Source of the DNA: SVQP01 sp045650025 | GTDB lineage: Bacteria > Bacillota > Clostridia > Oscillospirales > CAG-272 | Reading direction: 5' to 3' | Assembly: GCA_045650025.1 (NCBI GenBank) | Contig: JAZRQR010000020.1 | Span: 1 to 64,000, forward strand | Length of the DNA stretch: 64,000 nucleotides | Part shown: in pieces, positions 1 through 7,508 of the stretch | Layout of the letters: each line of letters begins with the position of its first letter | Position numbering within the stretch: the first letter of the stretch is position 1 | Translations under genes and position numbers: made by a program | Notes under the pieces: model-generated | What the model was told of the DNA's origin: nothing | What the model saw: the letters and a program-made list of their open reading frames with translations, nothing else | Database searches by the model: none

Positions 1-72
1 GAGACGATTGAAGGTTAAATAATCTTGCGAGTAAAAGCACGCCGAAAGACGCATAAATGCATCGCCCTCGGG

Positions 73-99
73 CAATTCGGTTCGATTCCCGTACGGCTA
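73..99 (+). repeat. T-arm-like 27-bp repeat, copy 1
   Basis: These 27 bases are identical to 47082-47108. They resemble the 3' part of a tRNA (T-loop TTCGATT followed by CCCGT and an acceptor-like tail), but the 5' side of the T stem does not pair and no tRNA body precedes it. In both copies the repeat ends exactly 5 nt before a TTGACA -35 box. I infer a dispersed repeat or upstream promoter element, not a functional tRNA. Confidence 0.7.
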
Positions 100-104
100 T
101 GTTA

Positions 105-133
105 TTGACAAGCGCGCCCCTGCATGCTATAAT
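105..133 (+). promoter_or_regulatory. Sigma-A promoter
   Basis: TTGACA at 105-110, a 17-nt spacer and TATAAT at 128-133 match both consensus boxes perfectly. It would drive the broken surface-protein gene that starts near 193. Confidence 0.85.
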
Positions 134-192
134 CAATGAAGAATACCACTTGCAAAAGCGGCACGGAAACGATGAAAAGGAGAATGACGCAC

Positions 193-509
193 GTGAAAAA
201 CGCCATTTCATACTTAATTGTGACCCTTTTTCTGCTTACCGCAATCACCTAACCTTTGTTGCTCCCGAAGCAGGAATTTACGAGCTGGATTTTTACTTTG
301 AGCGCGATCTGTACACCACCGAGGAGCTCACCACCGAAGCTCCCGAGCAGACTACCGAGGCAAAGAGCACCGAGGCAGTCACCGAAGCGACTACCGAGGT
401 ACAGACCCAGCCAAAGCAAGAAAAGAGCGGCTGCGGAGCCATCATGAGAGCTGCCATGTTGCCGTGTCTGGCGATTGCCGTAATCCTTATCAAAAAGCGC
501 CGCGATTGA
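193..509 (+). pseudogene. Decayed secreted/membrane-anchored surface protein
   Basis: A GTG at 193 (AGGAGA about 9 nt upstream) opens a signal-peptide-like start (VKNAISYLIVTLFLLTAIT) that hits TAA at 250-252. The next frame, from about 258 to 509, continues as the end of a beta-rich domain (FVAPEAGIYELDFYFERD), a Thr/Glu-rich linker of TTE/TTEA repeats, and then CGAIMRAAMLPCLAIAVILI plus KKRRD, a C-terminal membrane anchor with a basic tail. Signal peptide and anchor belong together in a surface protein but lie in different frames with almost no ectodomain between them. I infer that an internal deletion plus frameshift inactivated the gene. Its original function is not recognisable. The intact promoter and terminator suggest fairly recent decay. 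Confidence 0.6.
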
Positions 510-521
510 TGGCTGATTCAA

Positions 522-560
522 AAGAGCAGGGGGGAGCCTGAAGGCTTGCCCCTGCTTTTG
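522..560 (+). terminator. Rho-independent terminator
   Basis: A GC-rich stem (AGCAGGGG pairing with CCCCTGCT, with an inner GGAGCC/GGCTT arm) is followed by TTTTGTGTTTTG. It ends the decayed surface-protein transcript. Confidence 0.8.
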
Positions 561-591
561 TGTTTTGTTTCGGGAAATTTTGAAAAATCTC

Positions 592-620
592 TTGCAAAAG
601 AGCATATTTTGTGTTATAAT
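592..620 (+). promoter_or_regulatory. Sigma-A promoter
   Basis: TTGCAA at 592-597 and TATAAT at 615-620 have a 17-nt spacer, upstream of the membrane protein at 695. Confidence 0.75.
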
Positions 621-694
621 CATGCTGTGTCGATATATATTGCGAAAATTTCGCATTTTCATAGACCGATTACCCTGGAAAAGAGGAAGATGTT

Positions 695-1378
695 ATGGAT
701 TCTTTGAAGAAATATTTGCCGACGATTTTGCTGGTTGCAGGCGCTGTGAGCTTGCTGATTGCCGTTGTGAGCGCGGTTTGGGCGTTTGCAGGTACCTTTG
801 ACGAAGCAGGCGGCGTTCTGTTCAAGGTCATGCTGATTATAGCTGCCGTACTGTTCTTAGCCCTTGGCGGACTTGTCATGTATCTGGCAATGCTGACTAC
901 CACCGTAACCAAGCATTTCTTCCTGTATGATAAAAATACCGGCAGAAATATCAAGCCCGGCGAGCTGACCTTTGAGACTGTCAACAAGCGCATGACCTAC
1001 TTCATGTCCCGTATGGCTTCCTCCGAGCGTCAGGTATGGAGCGCAAACCTGGTTGGCAGCGAGGATACACGCTTTGGCAAGAACGACGTGTACAGACCCT
1101 TGATGGCATATAAGATGATCTACGACCTGACCGTACATAACAGCCCCGAGTATTGGCGCCTGTTTACAACTGCGGACGTTGCGATCATTTCTTCGATCTG
1201 CGATGCACTCAGTGATAACGACGATGCACAGCTTGGAGCTACGCTGGTGTTCCTGCGCGAGCATCACGCGGACAATATTGAAAAGATCAGCCGCTTCTTT
1301 ATGGACAACCGTGCCTACATCCAAAAGCAAATGCTCAAATACGTACAGGCACACGTGGACAGCATGTACATGGAATGA
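695..1378 (+). CDS. Two-helix membrane protein of unknown function
   Basis: This 227-residue protein has two predicted transmembrane segments at about 11-33 and 43-67, then a soluble C-terminal region of about 155 residues that is rich in helix-forming residues and probably cytoplasmic (it follows a basic/aromatic KHFFLYDKNTGRN stretch). A GAGGAAG ribosome site precedes the ATG. It is monocistronic by context: its own promoter at 592-620 and a hairpin terminator right after the stop. I do not recognise a family, so no function is assigned. The next gene is an HprK-like kinase, but the terminator between them argues against obligate co-transcription. Confidence 0.75.
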   Translation: MDSLKKYLPTILLVAGAVSLLIAVVSAVWAFAGTFDEAGGVLFKVMLIIAAVLFLALGGLVMYLAMLTTTVTKHFFLYDKNTGRNIKPGELTFETVNKRMTYFMSRMASSERQVWSANLVGSEDTRFGKNDVYRPLMAYKMIYDLTVHNSPEYWRLFTTADVAIISSICDALSDNDDAQLGATLVFLREHHADNIEKISRFFMDNRAYIQKQMLKYVQAHVDSMYME

Positions 1379-1380
1379 CC

Positions 1381-1412
1381 AAAGGGCGGGGAACTCCCGC
1401 CTTTTGCTTTTG
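1381..1412 (+). terminator. Probable rho-independent terminator
   Basis: GGCGGG at 1385-1390 pairs with CCCGCC at 1396-1401, followed by TTTTGCTTTTG. No separate promoter was found for the next gene, so readthrough is possible. Confidence 0.6.
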
Positions 1413-1438
1413 ACCCTTGATCCGAAAGGAGACTACCT

Positions 1439-2140
1439 ATGTTTCGTATCAAAGTTGCAGACGTTTGCGTAGAGATCGACAATCGCTACGGATTTGTTGA
1501 GGACGTTTGCCGTGACTATATCATCAAAGAGGACGAGCCGCCCGCATTCCGCGTGCAGGTTTCAAGTGACGAGGTGCATCGCATGCTCTCGGGTGCTACC
1601 TGGAATCTGACCGCGCCTATGGCGGAAAGCTACCTGATCAACCGTCAGCTTTGCCGCAAGATGGCGGAGTATGATGCGTATCTGTTCCATTCTGCCGTGA
1701 TCTCGTACCGCGGCAAGTGCATTGCCTTCTCGGGCACGCGCGGCACAGGCAAGAGCACGCATATCTCGCTTTGGCGGGAGGCGTTTGGCAAGGAAGTGAC
1801 CGTGATCAACGGTGATAAGCCCTTGCTTGCATTGCGTGACGGAAAGCTGATTGCCTACGGCACGCCATGGTGCGGTAAGGAGGGCTGGCAGACCAATACC
1901 TCTGCAGAGCTCAATGCCGTTGTGTTCCTGGAGCAAGCCAAGACCAATGAAATTACGCCCGTGGATAAAGAGGAATTTACCCACCGAATCAGCGAGCAGA
2001 TCCTGCCGCCCGCCAACCGCGACACGGCGGATAAGTTTGTCGAGCTGCTTCACCACACGGTGGAGCACGTGCCCGCTTACGTACTTAAGTGTAACGTCAG
2101 CAGCGGTGCGGTGGACGCCGTTACCAAGGCCTTGTTTTAA
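1439..2140 (+). CDS. HprK-like P-loop kinase domain protein
   Basis: In this 233-residue protein a Walker A loop GTRGTGKST sits at residues 99-107 after the sequence FHSAVISYRGKCIAFSG, the layout seen in the HPr-kinase / PEP-carboxykinase-like fold proteins that accompany PqqD/RiPP-type modules (for example ScmC-like proteins). NGDKP at about 124-128 is a plausible metal or Walker B position. It lacks the length and the C-terminal signature of true HPr kinase/phosphorylase. The N-terminal 90 residues are a separate beta-rich domain. AAAGGAG precedes the ATG. No RiPP precursor, PqqD or radical-SAM partner is adjacent, so it appears orphaned. Substrate unknown; the fold call is moderate. Confidence 0.65.
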   Translation: MFRIKVADVCVEIDNRYGFVEDVCRDYIIKEDEPPAFRVQVSSDEVHRMLSGATWNLTAPMAESYLINRQLCRKMAEYDAYLFHSAVISYRGKCIAFSGTRGTGKSTHISLWREAFGKEVTVINGDKPLLALRDGKLIAYGTPWCGKEGWQTNTSAELNAVVFLEQAKTNEITPVDKEEFTHRISEQILPPANRDTADKFVELLHHTVEHVPAYVLKCNVSSGAVDAVTKALF

Positions 2141-2146
2141 TAGCGA

Positions 2147-2180
2147 AAAAGTTGCGCCAAAGTGCGCAACTTTTTTTATT
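2147..2180 (+). terminator. Rho-independent terminator
   Basis: GTTGCGC at 2151-2157 pairs with GCGCAAC at 2164-2170, followed by an eight-T run. Confidence 0.85.
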
Positions 2181-2195
2181 TATCGTAGATTTTTC

Positions 2196-2224
2196 TTGAC
2201 AAAATGCCATAAATCTGCTATGAT
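2196..2224 (+). promoter_or_regulatory. Promoter of the decarboxylase operon
   Basis: TTGACA at 2196-2201, a 17-nt spacer and TATGAT at 2219-2224. The leader to the first ATG (2311) is about 80 nt and shows no recognised riboswitch. Confidence 0.8.
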
Positions 2225-2310
2225 GGAAGTAAACTGGTGGGAGTGTTTGTTATTGGTTGACAAACGGCAATATTCACCGCAATTAATTGGGTAACCTGGA
2301 GGACTTCCGA

Positions 2311-3630
2311 ATGGAAAGAACGCAAACCAAGGGCAATGAAAAAATCGCGCTTTTGTTTGATGCGGGCACGTTTGTGGAAACGGGCGCGTACATCAAGCGT
2401 GCGGGATGTGCCGAGGAGTATGAGGGCGTGATCTGCGGCTACGGCTCGATAGAGGGCAAGCTGGCTTTCGCTTTCGTGCAGGACGGCGACAGAATGAAGG
2501 GCGCATTTGATGCAACCGGCGCGAAAAAGATTGTCGCGCTTTACAAAATGGCAATGAGCGCAGGCGCACCCGTGATCGGTGTGTTTGACAGTGCAGGTGC
2601 TTTGGTGCCCCAGGGCAGCGGCGTCCTGTCTGCTTACGGCGATCTGCTGGGAGCCATCAGCGCAGCGTCCGGCATCATTCCCCAGATCAGCGTGATCTCG
2701 GGCAGCTGCACGGGACTTTGCGCCGTAGCAGCAGGTATGTTTGACGTGCAGATCGCGGTGGATAGTGCCAAGGTGTACCTGACGGCAGAGAACGACGAGA
2801 CCCCCGACGCCGATCTGCTTTGCAAGACTGAGGACGAGGCGTTTGCAGCTGCCGGAAAGCTGGTTGAGCTGCTGCCCGCCAATAATAAAGATTGCGCAGT
2901 TGTGCAGGTCGCAGATCCCGCAGAGCGTGCCGTCGTGGCAGACGCGCAGGATACCCGTGCGCTGCTGGACGATATTTGTGACGCGGGCAACGTGCTCTTG
3001 CTTGGAGAGCAGAAACAGGACGGCATGCTGCAGGCACTTGCTACGATTGGCGGCGTGACGGTTGGCGTGATCGCCACCGACCGCGCACAGAACGGCGGTA
3101 AGCTGACGCATAAGGGCGCGCGCCGCGCGGCAAAGCTGATCAATCTGTGTGATAGCTTCCATATCCCCGTGCTGACACTGGTGGATTCTGAGGGCATTGC
3201 TCCCAAGTGTACTGCTTGCGGCGCAAAGGCATACGGTGCACTTTCGGGAGCATACGCCACCGCAAGCTGCGCGAAGGTGACTGTGGTGACCGGTAACGCA
3301 TACGGTGCGGCATTTACGCTGCTTGGCAGCCGCGCACAGGGTGCGGATCTGGCTCTGGCACTCCCCGAGGCGTGCATCAGTGCCATGGATCCCACGGCAG
3401 CCGTAGCATTCCTTTATAACGATGAGATCACGGCAAATAGATCCAGAGCCGAGGTCGAAGCAGAATATAAGGCAACCAAGGCAAGCGCGCAGGCAGCGGC
3501 AGAGAAGGGCGATATTGACGATATCATTCCCGCAGAGGAGCTGCGTGCACGCATCTGTGCAGCACTTTACATGCTGGAGGGTAAGGCAGAAGGTGCCTTT
3601 ACCCGCAAGCATGCCAATCTGCCTCTCTGA
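2311..3630 (+). CDS. Acyl-CoA carboxyltransferase subunit (PF01039 type)
   Basis: This 439-residue protein has the crotonase-like double-domain architecture of biotin-dependent acyl-CoA carboxyltransferases (MmdA, PccB, 12S transcarboxylase). The N half has VISGSCTGLCAVAAGMFD near residues 120-140, the acyl-CoA/biotin oxyanion region. The C half has VVTGNAYGAAFTLLGSRAQG and the LPEACISAMDPTAAVAFLY segment. It is shorter than MmdA (about 510 residues). The ATG at 2311, 8 nt after CTGGAGGA, is preferred over an upstream TTG at 2287. First gene of an operon with oadG, a biotin carrier, oadB and an oadA homologue. By family it would move a carboxyl group between an acyl-CoA (methylmalonyl-, malonyl- or glutaconyl-CoA, not decidable) and carboxybiotin. 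Confidence 0.85.
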   Translation: MERTQTKGNEKIALLFDAGTFVETGAYIKRAGCAEEYEGVICGYGSIEGKLAFAFVQDGDRMKGAFDATGAKKIVALYKMAMSAGAPVIGVFDSAGALVPQGSGVLSAYGDLLGAISAASGIIPQISVISGSCTGLCAVAAGMFDVQIAVDSAKVYLTAENDETPDADLLCKTEDEAFAAAGKLVELLPANNKDCAVVQVADPAERAVVADAQDTRALLDDICDAGNVLLLGEQKQDGMLQALATIGGVTVGVIATDRAQNGGKLTHKGARRAAKLINLCDSFHIPVLTLVDSEGIAPKCTACGAKAYGALSGAYATASCAKVTVVTGNAYGAAFTLLGSRAQGADLALALPEACISAMDPTAAVAFLYNDEITANRSRAEVEAEYKATKASAQAAAEKGDIDDIIPAEELRARICAALYMLEGKAEGAFTRKHANLPL

Positions 3631-3645
3631 TATTAGGAGGAAGAT

Positions 3646-4188
3646 ATGAAAATAACGATATGGACAAGGCTTTTGGCGCTTTTGTCGGTGCTTGTGCTGC
3701 TGCTTGGCACGTGCGTGCTTGGCGTTGCAGCCGCAGACGACACCGAGGCTGCCGAGGTGGATACCGCGGTGACCGAAGCCCAAAGCGAACGAAAAAATCC
3801 CACCAACCAAGAGCTTGGCGGCTTCTTCTCGGCAAAACGAATCGAGTATGCTGCGCTGGTATCGGTGCAGGGCATGGTCATGATCTTCCTTGTGCTGAGC
3901 ATTCTGTGGGGTGTTGTGGCTTTGATGAAGGTCTTTTTGCATGATATTCCCGCAAAGAAAGAAGCCAAAAAGGCAGCACTCGCCAAGGCAGTCGAGGTAG
4001 CGGCAGCTCCCGTGGAGCAGCCTGTACCGGTTACTGAGCCCGAGGAGGACGAGGGCGAGATCGTGGCAGCCATTACGGCAGCCATTGCCGCTATGCTGCA
4101 GAGCGAGGAATACAACGGTCAATTTGCAAGCGGATTTCGCGTCGTGTCCTTTACGCGTAAGGGCGGCGCTTGGAACAAACAGAATTGA
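3646..4188 (+). CDS. oadG: OadG-like small membrane subunit
   Basis: The 180-residue product begins with a hydrophobic signal/anchor segment (about 8-29), a short acidic linker, and a second membrane helix at about 68-97 (VSVQGMVMIFLVLSILWGVV). An Ala/Glu-rich tail follows. This is the organisation of the gamma/delta subunits of sodium-pumping decarboxylases, which tether the carboxyltransferase to the OadB pump. The call rests on helix pattern and context more than sequence. TTAGGAGG lies 8 nt upstream of the ATG, 15 nt after the carboxyltransferase stop. Acts at the cytoplasmic membrane. Confidence 0.75.
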   Translation: MKITIWTRLLALLSVLVLLLGTCVLGVAAADDTEAAEVDTAVTEAQSERKNPTNQELGGFFSAKRIEYAALVSVQGMVMIFLVLSILWGVVALMKVFLHDIPAKKEAKKAALAKAVEVAAAPVEQPVPVTEPEEDEGEIVAAITAAIAAMLQSEEYNGQFASGFRVVSFTRKGGAWNKQN

Positions 4189-4208
4189 GAAAGGGTTTGG
4201 TACTTAAC

Positions 4209-4577
4209 ATGAAAAGATTTACTGTCACCGTAAACGGCACGGCTTATGACGTCGTTGTAGAAGAGGTCACCGAGGGCGCAGCCCCCGCACCCGCAGCAGC
4301 TCCCAAGACTGCTCCCGCTCCCAAGGCAGCTCCCGCTCCCAAAAAGGCAGCAGGCGCACAGGGCAGCGTTCAGGTAAAGGCACCCATGCCCGGTAACATT
4401 CTCAAGGTCAACGTAAAGACCGGCGACAAGGTTGCCAAGGGCACTGTTGTTGCAGTACTGGAAGCTATGAAGATGGAGAACGAGATCTTTGCACCCGAGG
4501 ACGGCACGGTTGCATCGGTTGAGGTTGCGCAGGGAACTGCAGTTGCCGCTGATCAGGTGCTGATCACCATGAACTAA
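4209..4577 (+). CDS. Biotin carboxyl carrier protein of the pump
   Basis: This 122-residue carrier has an N-terminal segment (MKRFTVTVNGTAYDVVVEEV), an Ala/Pro/Lys swinging linker at about 24-49, and a C-terminal biotinyl domain with EAMKMENEI. Lys88 is the predicted biotinylated residue, 34 residues from the C-terminus as usual. The ATG at 4209 was chosen because it yields the canonical carrier N-terminus; an in-frame TTG at 4170 would overlap oadG. It shuttles CO2 from a carboxyltransferase to OadB. As the only carrier in the operon, it presumably serves both carboxyltransferases. Confidence 0.92.
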   Translation: MKRFTVTVNGTAYDVVVEEVTEGAAPAPAAAPKTAPAPKAAPAPKKAAGAQGSVQVKAPMPGNILKVNVKTGDKVAKGTVVAVLEAMKMENEIFAPEDGTVASVEVAQGTAVAADQVLITMN

Positions 4578-4596
4578 GCCCGAAAGGAACGACATT

Positions 4597-5829
4597 ATGC
4601 TTGACAGTTTGTTAGAATTTCTGACAGGCACGGGTATTTGGCAGCTGTTCTTCAAGGTTGCCGAGGGTGAAGGTTTGTTTTCGCTTGCAGACCAAGCGTG
4701 GGCGTTTGACGTAAATTGCTGGCAGACGGTAGTCATGCTGCTGGTTTCCTTCGTGCTCATCTATCTTGCTATTGGCAAAAAGTTTGAGCCGCTGTTGCTT
4801 TTGCCCATTGCCATCGGTATGCTGCTGACCAACCTGCCCGGCGCAGGCATGTTCCACCTGGATTTCTTTATTGCGGAATCCGTGGATTATATGGAAGTGC
4901 TGCACCATGGCGGTCTGCTTGACCTGCTCTACCTTGGCGTAAAGCTGGGTATTTACCCCTGTCTGATCTTTATCGGCATCGGTGCGATGACCGATTTTAC
5001 TCCCCTGATCGCAAATCCCAAGAGCCTCTTGATCGGTGCGGGTGCGCAGCTTGGCGTGTTCGTGGCGTTCTCGGCGGCTCTGCTTTCTGCAATGTTTGGA
5101 CTTGAGGCTGCTGCTGCGATCGGTATTATCGGTGGCGCAGACGGCCCTACCGCCATCACCGTTACCAAAACGCTTGCTCCCTCGCTGCTTGGCGCGATTG
5201 CTATCGCGGCGTACAGCTACATGGCGCTCATTCCCATGATCCAGCCTCCCTTTATGCGTCTTTTGACCACCAAAAAGGAAAGACAGATCAAAATGAGCAA
5301 CCTGCGTCAGGTTTCCAAGCTGGAAAAGATCATTTTCCCCATCGTGGTAACCGTTGTCGTCGGCATGATCGTGCCCGACGCGCTGACGCTGATTGGCTGC
5401 TTGATGTTTGGTAACCTGCTCAACGTATGCGGTGTGACCGAGCGTCTTTCCAAGACCGTGCAGAACGAGCTGATGAATATCGTGACGGTATTCCTCGGCA
5501 TCAGCGTAGGTGCTACGGCAAGTGCAGCCAACTTTTTGCGCTTTGAAACGCTGCTGATCATCTTCTGCGGCTTGGTTGCATTCTGCATCTCCACCTGCGG
5601 CGGCTTGATCACCGCAAAGATCATGAACTGGATCACGGGCGGCAAGATCAATCCTCTGATCGGCTCTGCGGGCGTTTCCGCAGTTCCCATGGCGGCGCGT
5701 GTGTCGCAGATCGAGGGTCAGAAGGCGGATCCCTCCAACTTCCTCCTGATGCATGCCATGGGCCCCAACGTCGCGGGCGTAATTGGCTCTGCAGTTGCGG
5801 CAGGCGTGTTCCTGTCTATGTTTGCATAA
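4597..5829 (+). CDS. oadB: Sodium-pumping decarboxylase beta subunit
   Basis: The 410-residue polytopic membrane protein (about nine to eleven helices) carries the OadB/MmdB/GcdB hallmark GGADGPTAI at 179-187, whose Asp182 corresponds to the essential sodium-site aspartate of the family. Further conserved blocks are ISVGATASA, SAGVSAVPMAARVSQ and MHAMGPNVAGVIGSAVAAG. It decarboxylates carboxybiotin and exports sodium ions. AAAGGAA precedes the ATG. Spacing is 19 nt from the carrier gene and 18 nt to the next. Substrate specificity depends on the carboxyltransferase, not this subunit. Confidence 0.95.
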   Translation: MLDSLLEFLTGTGIWQLFFKVAEGEGLFSLADQAWAFDVNCWQTVVMLLVSFVLIYLAIGKKFEPLLLLPIAIGMLLTNLPGAGMFHLDFFIAESVDYMEVLHHGGLLDLLYLGVKLGIYPCLIFIGIGAMTDFTPLIANPKSLLIGAGAQLGVFVAFSAALLSAMFGLEAAAAIGIIGGADGPTAITVTKTLAPSLLGAIAIAAYSYMALIPMIQPPFMRLLTTKKERQIKMSNLRQVSKLEKIIFPIVVTVVVGMIVPDALTLIGCLMFGNLLNVCGVTERLSKTVQNELMNIVTVFLGISVGATASAANFLRFETLLIIFCGLVAFCISTCGGLITAKIMNWITGGKINPLIGSAGVSAVPMAARVSQIEGQKADPSNFLLMHAMGPNVAGVIGSAVAAGVFLSMFA

Positions 5830-5847
5830 GAAAGGGAATTATAGATT

Positions 5848-7245
5848 ATGGCTCAACTCAAAATTACAGAAACCGTATTGCGTGACTCTCACCAGTCACT
5901 CATTGCGACAAGAATGACCACCGAGGAAATGCTGCCGATCTTGGAGGAAATGGATAAGGTAGGCTACCACTCGCTTGAGGCGTGGGGCGGCGCAACCTTT
6001 GATTCCTGCATGCGATTCCTCAATGAAGATCCCTGGGAAAGATTGCGTGCCATTCGTGCGCACGTCAAGAATACCAAGCTGCAAATGCTGTTCCGCGGTC
6101 AGAATATTCTGGGCTATCGCCATTATTCGGATGACGTGGTGGCATACTTTGTGCAGAAGTGCATTGCAAACGGCATTGATATCATTCGTATTTTCGACGC
6201 ACTCAACGATCCCCGTAACTTAAAGACCGCGATTGATGCGACAAAGCGCGAGGGCGGTCACGTGCAGGCGGCGTTCAGCTATACCACCGGCCCCGTGTAC
6301 ACCATGGATTACTATGCCAAGTACGCAAAGCAGCTGGAGGAGATGGGCGCAGATTCGATCTGCATCAAGGACATGGCAGGTCTGCTTAAGCCCTATGATG
6401 CTTACGAGCTGGTCAAGACGCTCAAGGCAAGCACCTCCTTGCCCGTGCAGCTGCACACGCACTACACGGCAGGTCTTGCTTCCATGACGCTACTCAAGGC
6501 AGCAGAGGCAGGCGTGGACGTGGTGGATACCGCTATCTCTCCCATGGCAATGGGTACCTCGCAGCCTCCCACAGAGACCTTTGTGGCAGCCGTGCAGGGA
6601 ACACCCTACGATACGGGCTTGGATCTGGCGCAGCTGAACAAGGTGTCCAAGTATTTTGCTCCCCTGCGTGAGAAATATCTGGCATCGGGTCAGCTCAATC
6701 CCAAGGCGCTGGCAGTAGACGTCAATGCGCTGCTGTACCAAGTGCCCGGCGGCATGCTTTCCAACCTGATGAAGCAGCTGTCCGATGCGGGCAGATCGCA
6801 CCAGCTGACCGAGGTGCTTGAGGAAGTACCGCGCGTCAGAGCAGACGTTGGTTATCCTCCTCTGGTTACCCCCTCCTCGCAGATCGTGGGTACGCAGGCT
6901 GTGTACAACGTCATTATGGGCGAGCGTTACAAGACCGTGACCAAGGAATTCAAGGATATTGTGCTTGGCAAGTACGGTAAGACTCCCATGGAAATCGACC
7001 AAGCGTTTGCCAAGAGCATTGTAGGCGATGCACAGCGCATTACTTACAGACCTGCAGACGATCTTGCGCCCGAACTGGACGCGTTGCGTGCGCGCATTCC
7101 CGCAGGTCTTGTAGAGCAGGACGAGGACGTGCTGTCCTTTGCGCTGTTCGAGCAGATCGCGCTCAAGTTCTTTGAGTACAGAAAGAACCAAAAGTACGGC
7201 GTAGACGCCAATGCCGACAAGGCAAACGGCATCCACACCGTGTAA
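5848..7245 (+). CDS. oadA: Oxaloacetate decarboxylase alpha / 5S-type carboxyltransferase
   Basis: This 465-residue TIM-barrel carboxyltransferase has TETVLRDSHQSL at 7-18 (metal-binding Asp13), the carbamylated-Lys motif IKDMAG (Lys174) and the HTH metal ligands His203 and His205. It matches OadA, PycB and transcarboxylase 5S but ends after the conserved domain without a fused biotinyl domain, consistent with the separate carrier at 4209. Reaction: carboxyl exchange between oxaloacetate/pyruvate and biotin. GAAAGGGAA precedes the ATG; a terminator follows. Oxaloacetate decarboxylation coupled to sodium export is the conservative function. Coexistence with the CoA carboxyltransferase makes transcarboxylation possible. 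Confidence 0.93.
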   Translation: MAQLKITETVLRDSHQSLIATRMTTEEMLPILEEMDKVGYHSLEAWGGATFDSCMRFLNEDPWERLRAIRAHVKNTKLQMLFRGQNILGYRHYSDDVVAYFVQKCIANGIDIIRIFDALNDPRNLKTAIDATKREGGHVQAAFSYTTGPVYTMDYYAKYAKQLEEMGADSICIKDMAGLLKPYDAYELVKTLKASTSLPVQLHTHYTAGLASMTLLKAAEAGVDVVDTAISPMAMGTSQPPTETFVAAVQGTPYDTGLDLAQLNKVSKYFAPLREKYLASGQLNPKALAVDVNALLYQVPGGMLSNLMKQLSDAGRSHQLTEVLEEVPRVRADVGYPPLVTPSSQIVGTQAVYNVIMGERYKTVTKEFKDIVLGKYGKTPMEIDQAFAKSIVGDAQRITYRPADDLAPELDALRARIPAGLVEQDEDVLSFALFEQIALKFFEYRKNQKYGVDANADKANGIHTV

Positions 7246-7250
7246 AATCA

Positions 7251-7284
7251 AAAGGGCAGAGCTGAAGTGCTCTGTCCTTTTTTT
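7251..7284 (+). terminator. Operon terminator
   Basis: AAAGGGCAGAGC at 7251-7262 pairs with GCTCTGTCCTTT at 7269-7280 (one G-U), followed by a T run. Confidence 0.9.
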
Positions 7285-7508
7285 GCCCCACATGAAACCT
7301 CTTTTGAAAAGTTTTGGTGTCGCTTTTTTCAAAAAGCGACCGGGGACTTGGGGCAGGGCCCCAAGTCGCTCGTCGCAACGAGCGAAACAATCCTATACGC
7401 CGTTTTGATTTGCGAAGCAAATATGTTCTTCTTTTGCGGCTACTCCGTCAAAAAAGAACGGAAACGGTTTGCTCACACCTCGCATCAACAGTTAACTGAC
7501 GCCTATGT
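7285..7508. repeat. Gene-free field of consecutive perfect hairpins
   Basis: No gene is supported here. Hairpins occur in series: 7319-7328/7331-7340 (10 bp), 7345-7354/7358-7367 (10 bp, GACTTGGGGC with GCCCCAAGTC), 7367-7373/7378-7384 (7 bp) and 7408-7413/7417-7422 (6 bp). The short open frames over it are low complexity and begin without ribosome sites. It looks like a composite of intergenic repetitive elements of the kind scattered through clostridial genomes. From 7423 to 7508 only a weak GTTCTT/AAGAAC pairing was noticed. Confidence 0.6.

Noticed and set aside
1..99. A tRNA gene ending near base 99
   Set aside because: The T-loop-like sequence is present, but the T stem does not pair and no D-arm or anticodon arm can be drawn in the preceding bases.
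1439..2140. HPr kinase/phosphorylase (hprK)
   Set aside because: It has the P-loop but lacks the HprK signature and length; the HPr Ser46 kinase is expected elsewhere.
2311..3630. Naming the first operon gene mmdA or pccB
   Set aside because: Substrate cannot be chosen from sequence; the protein is about 70 residues shorter than MmdA.
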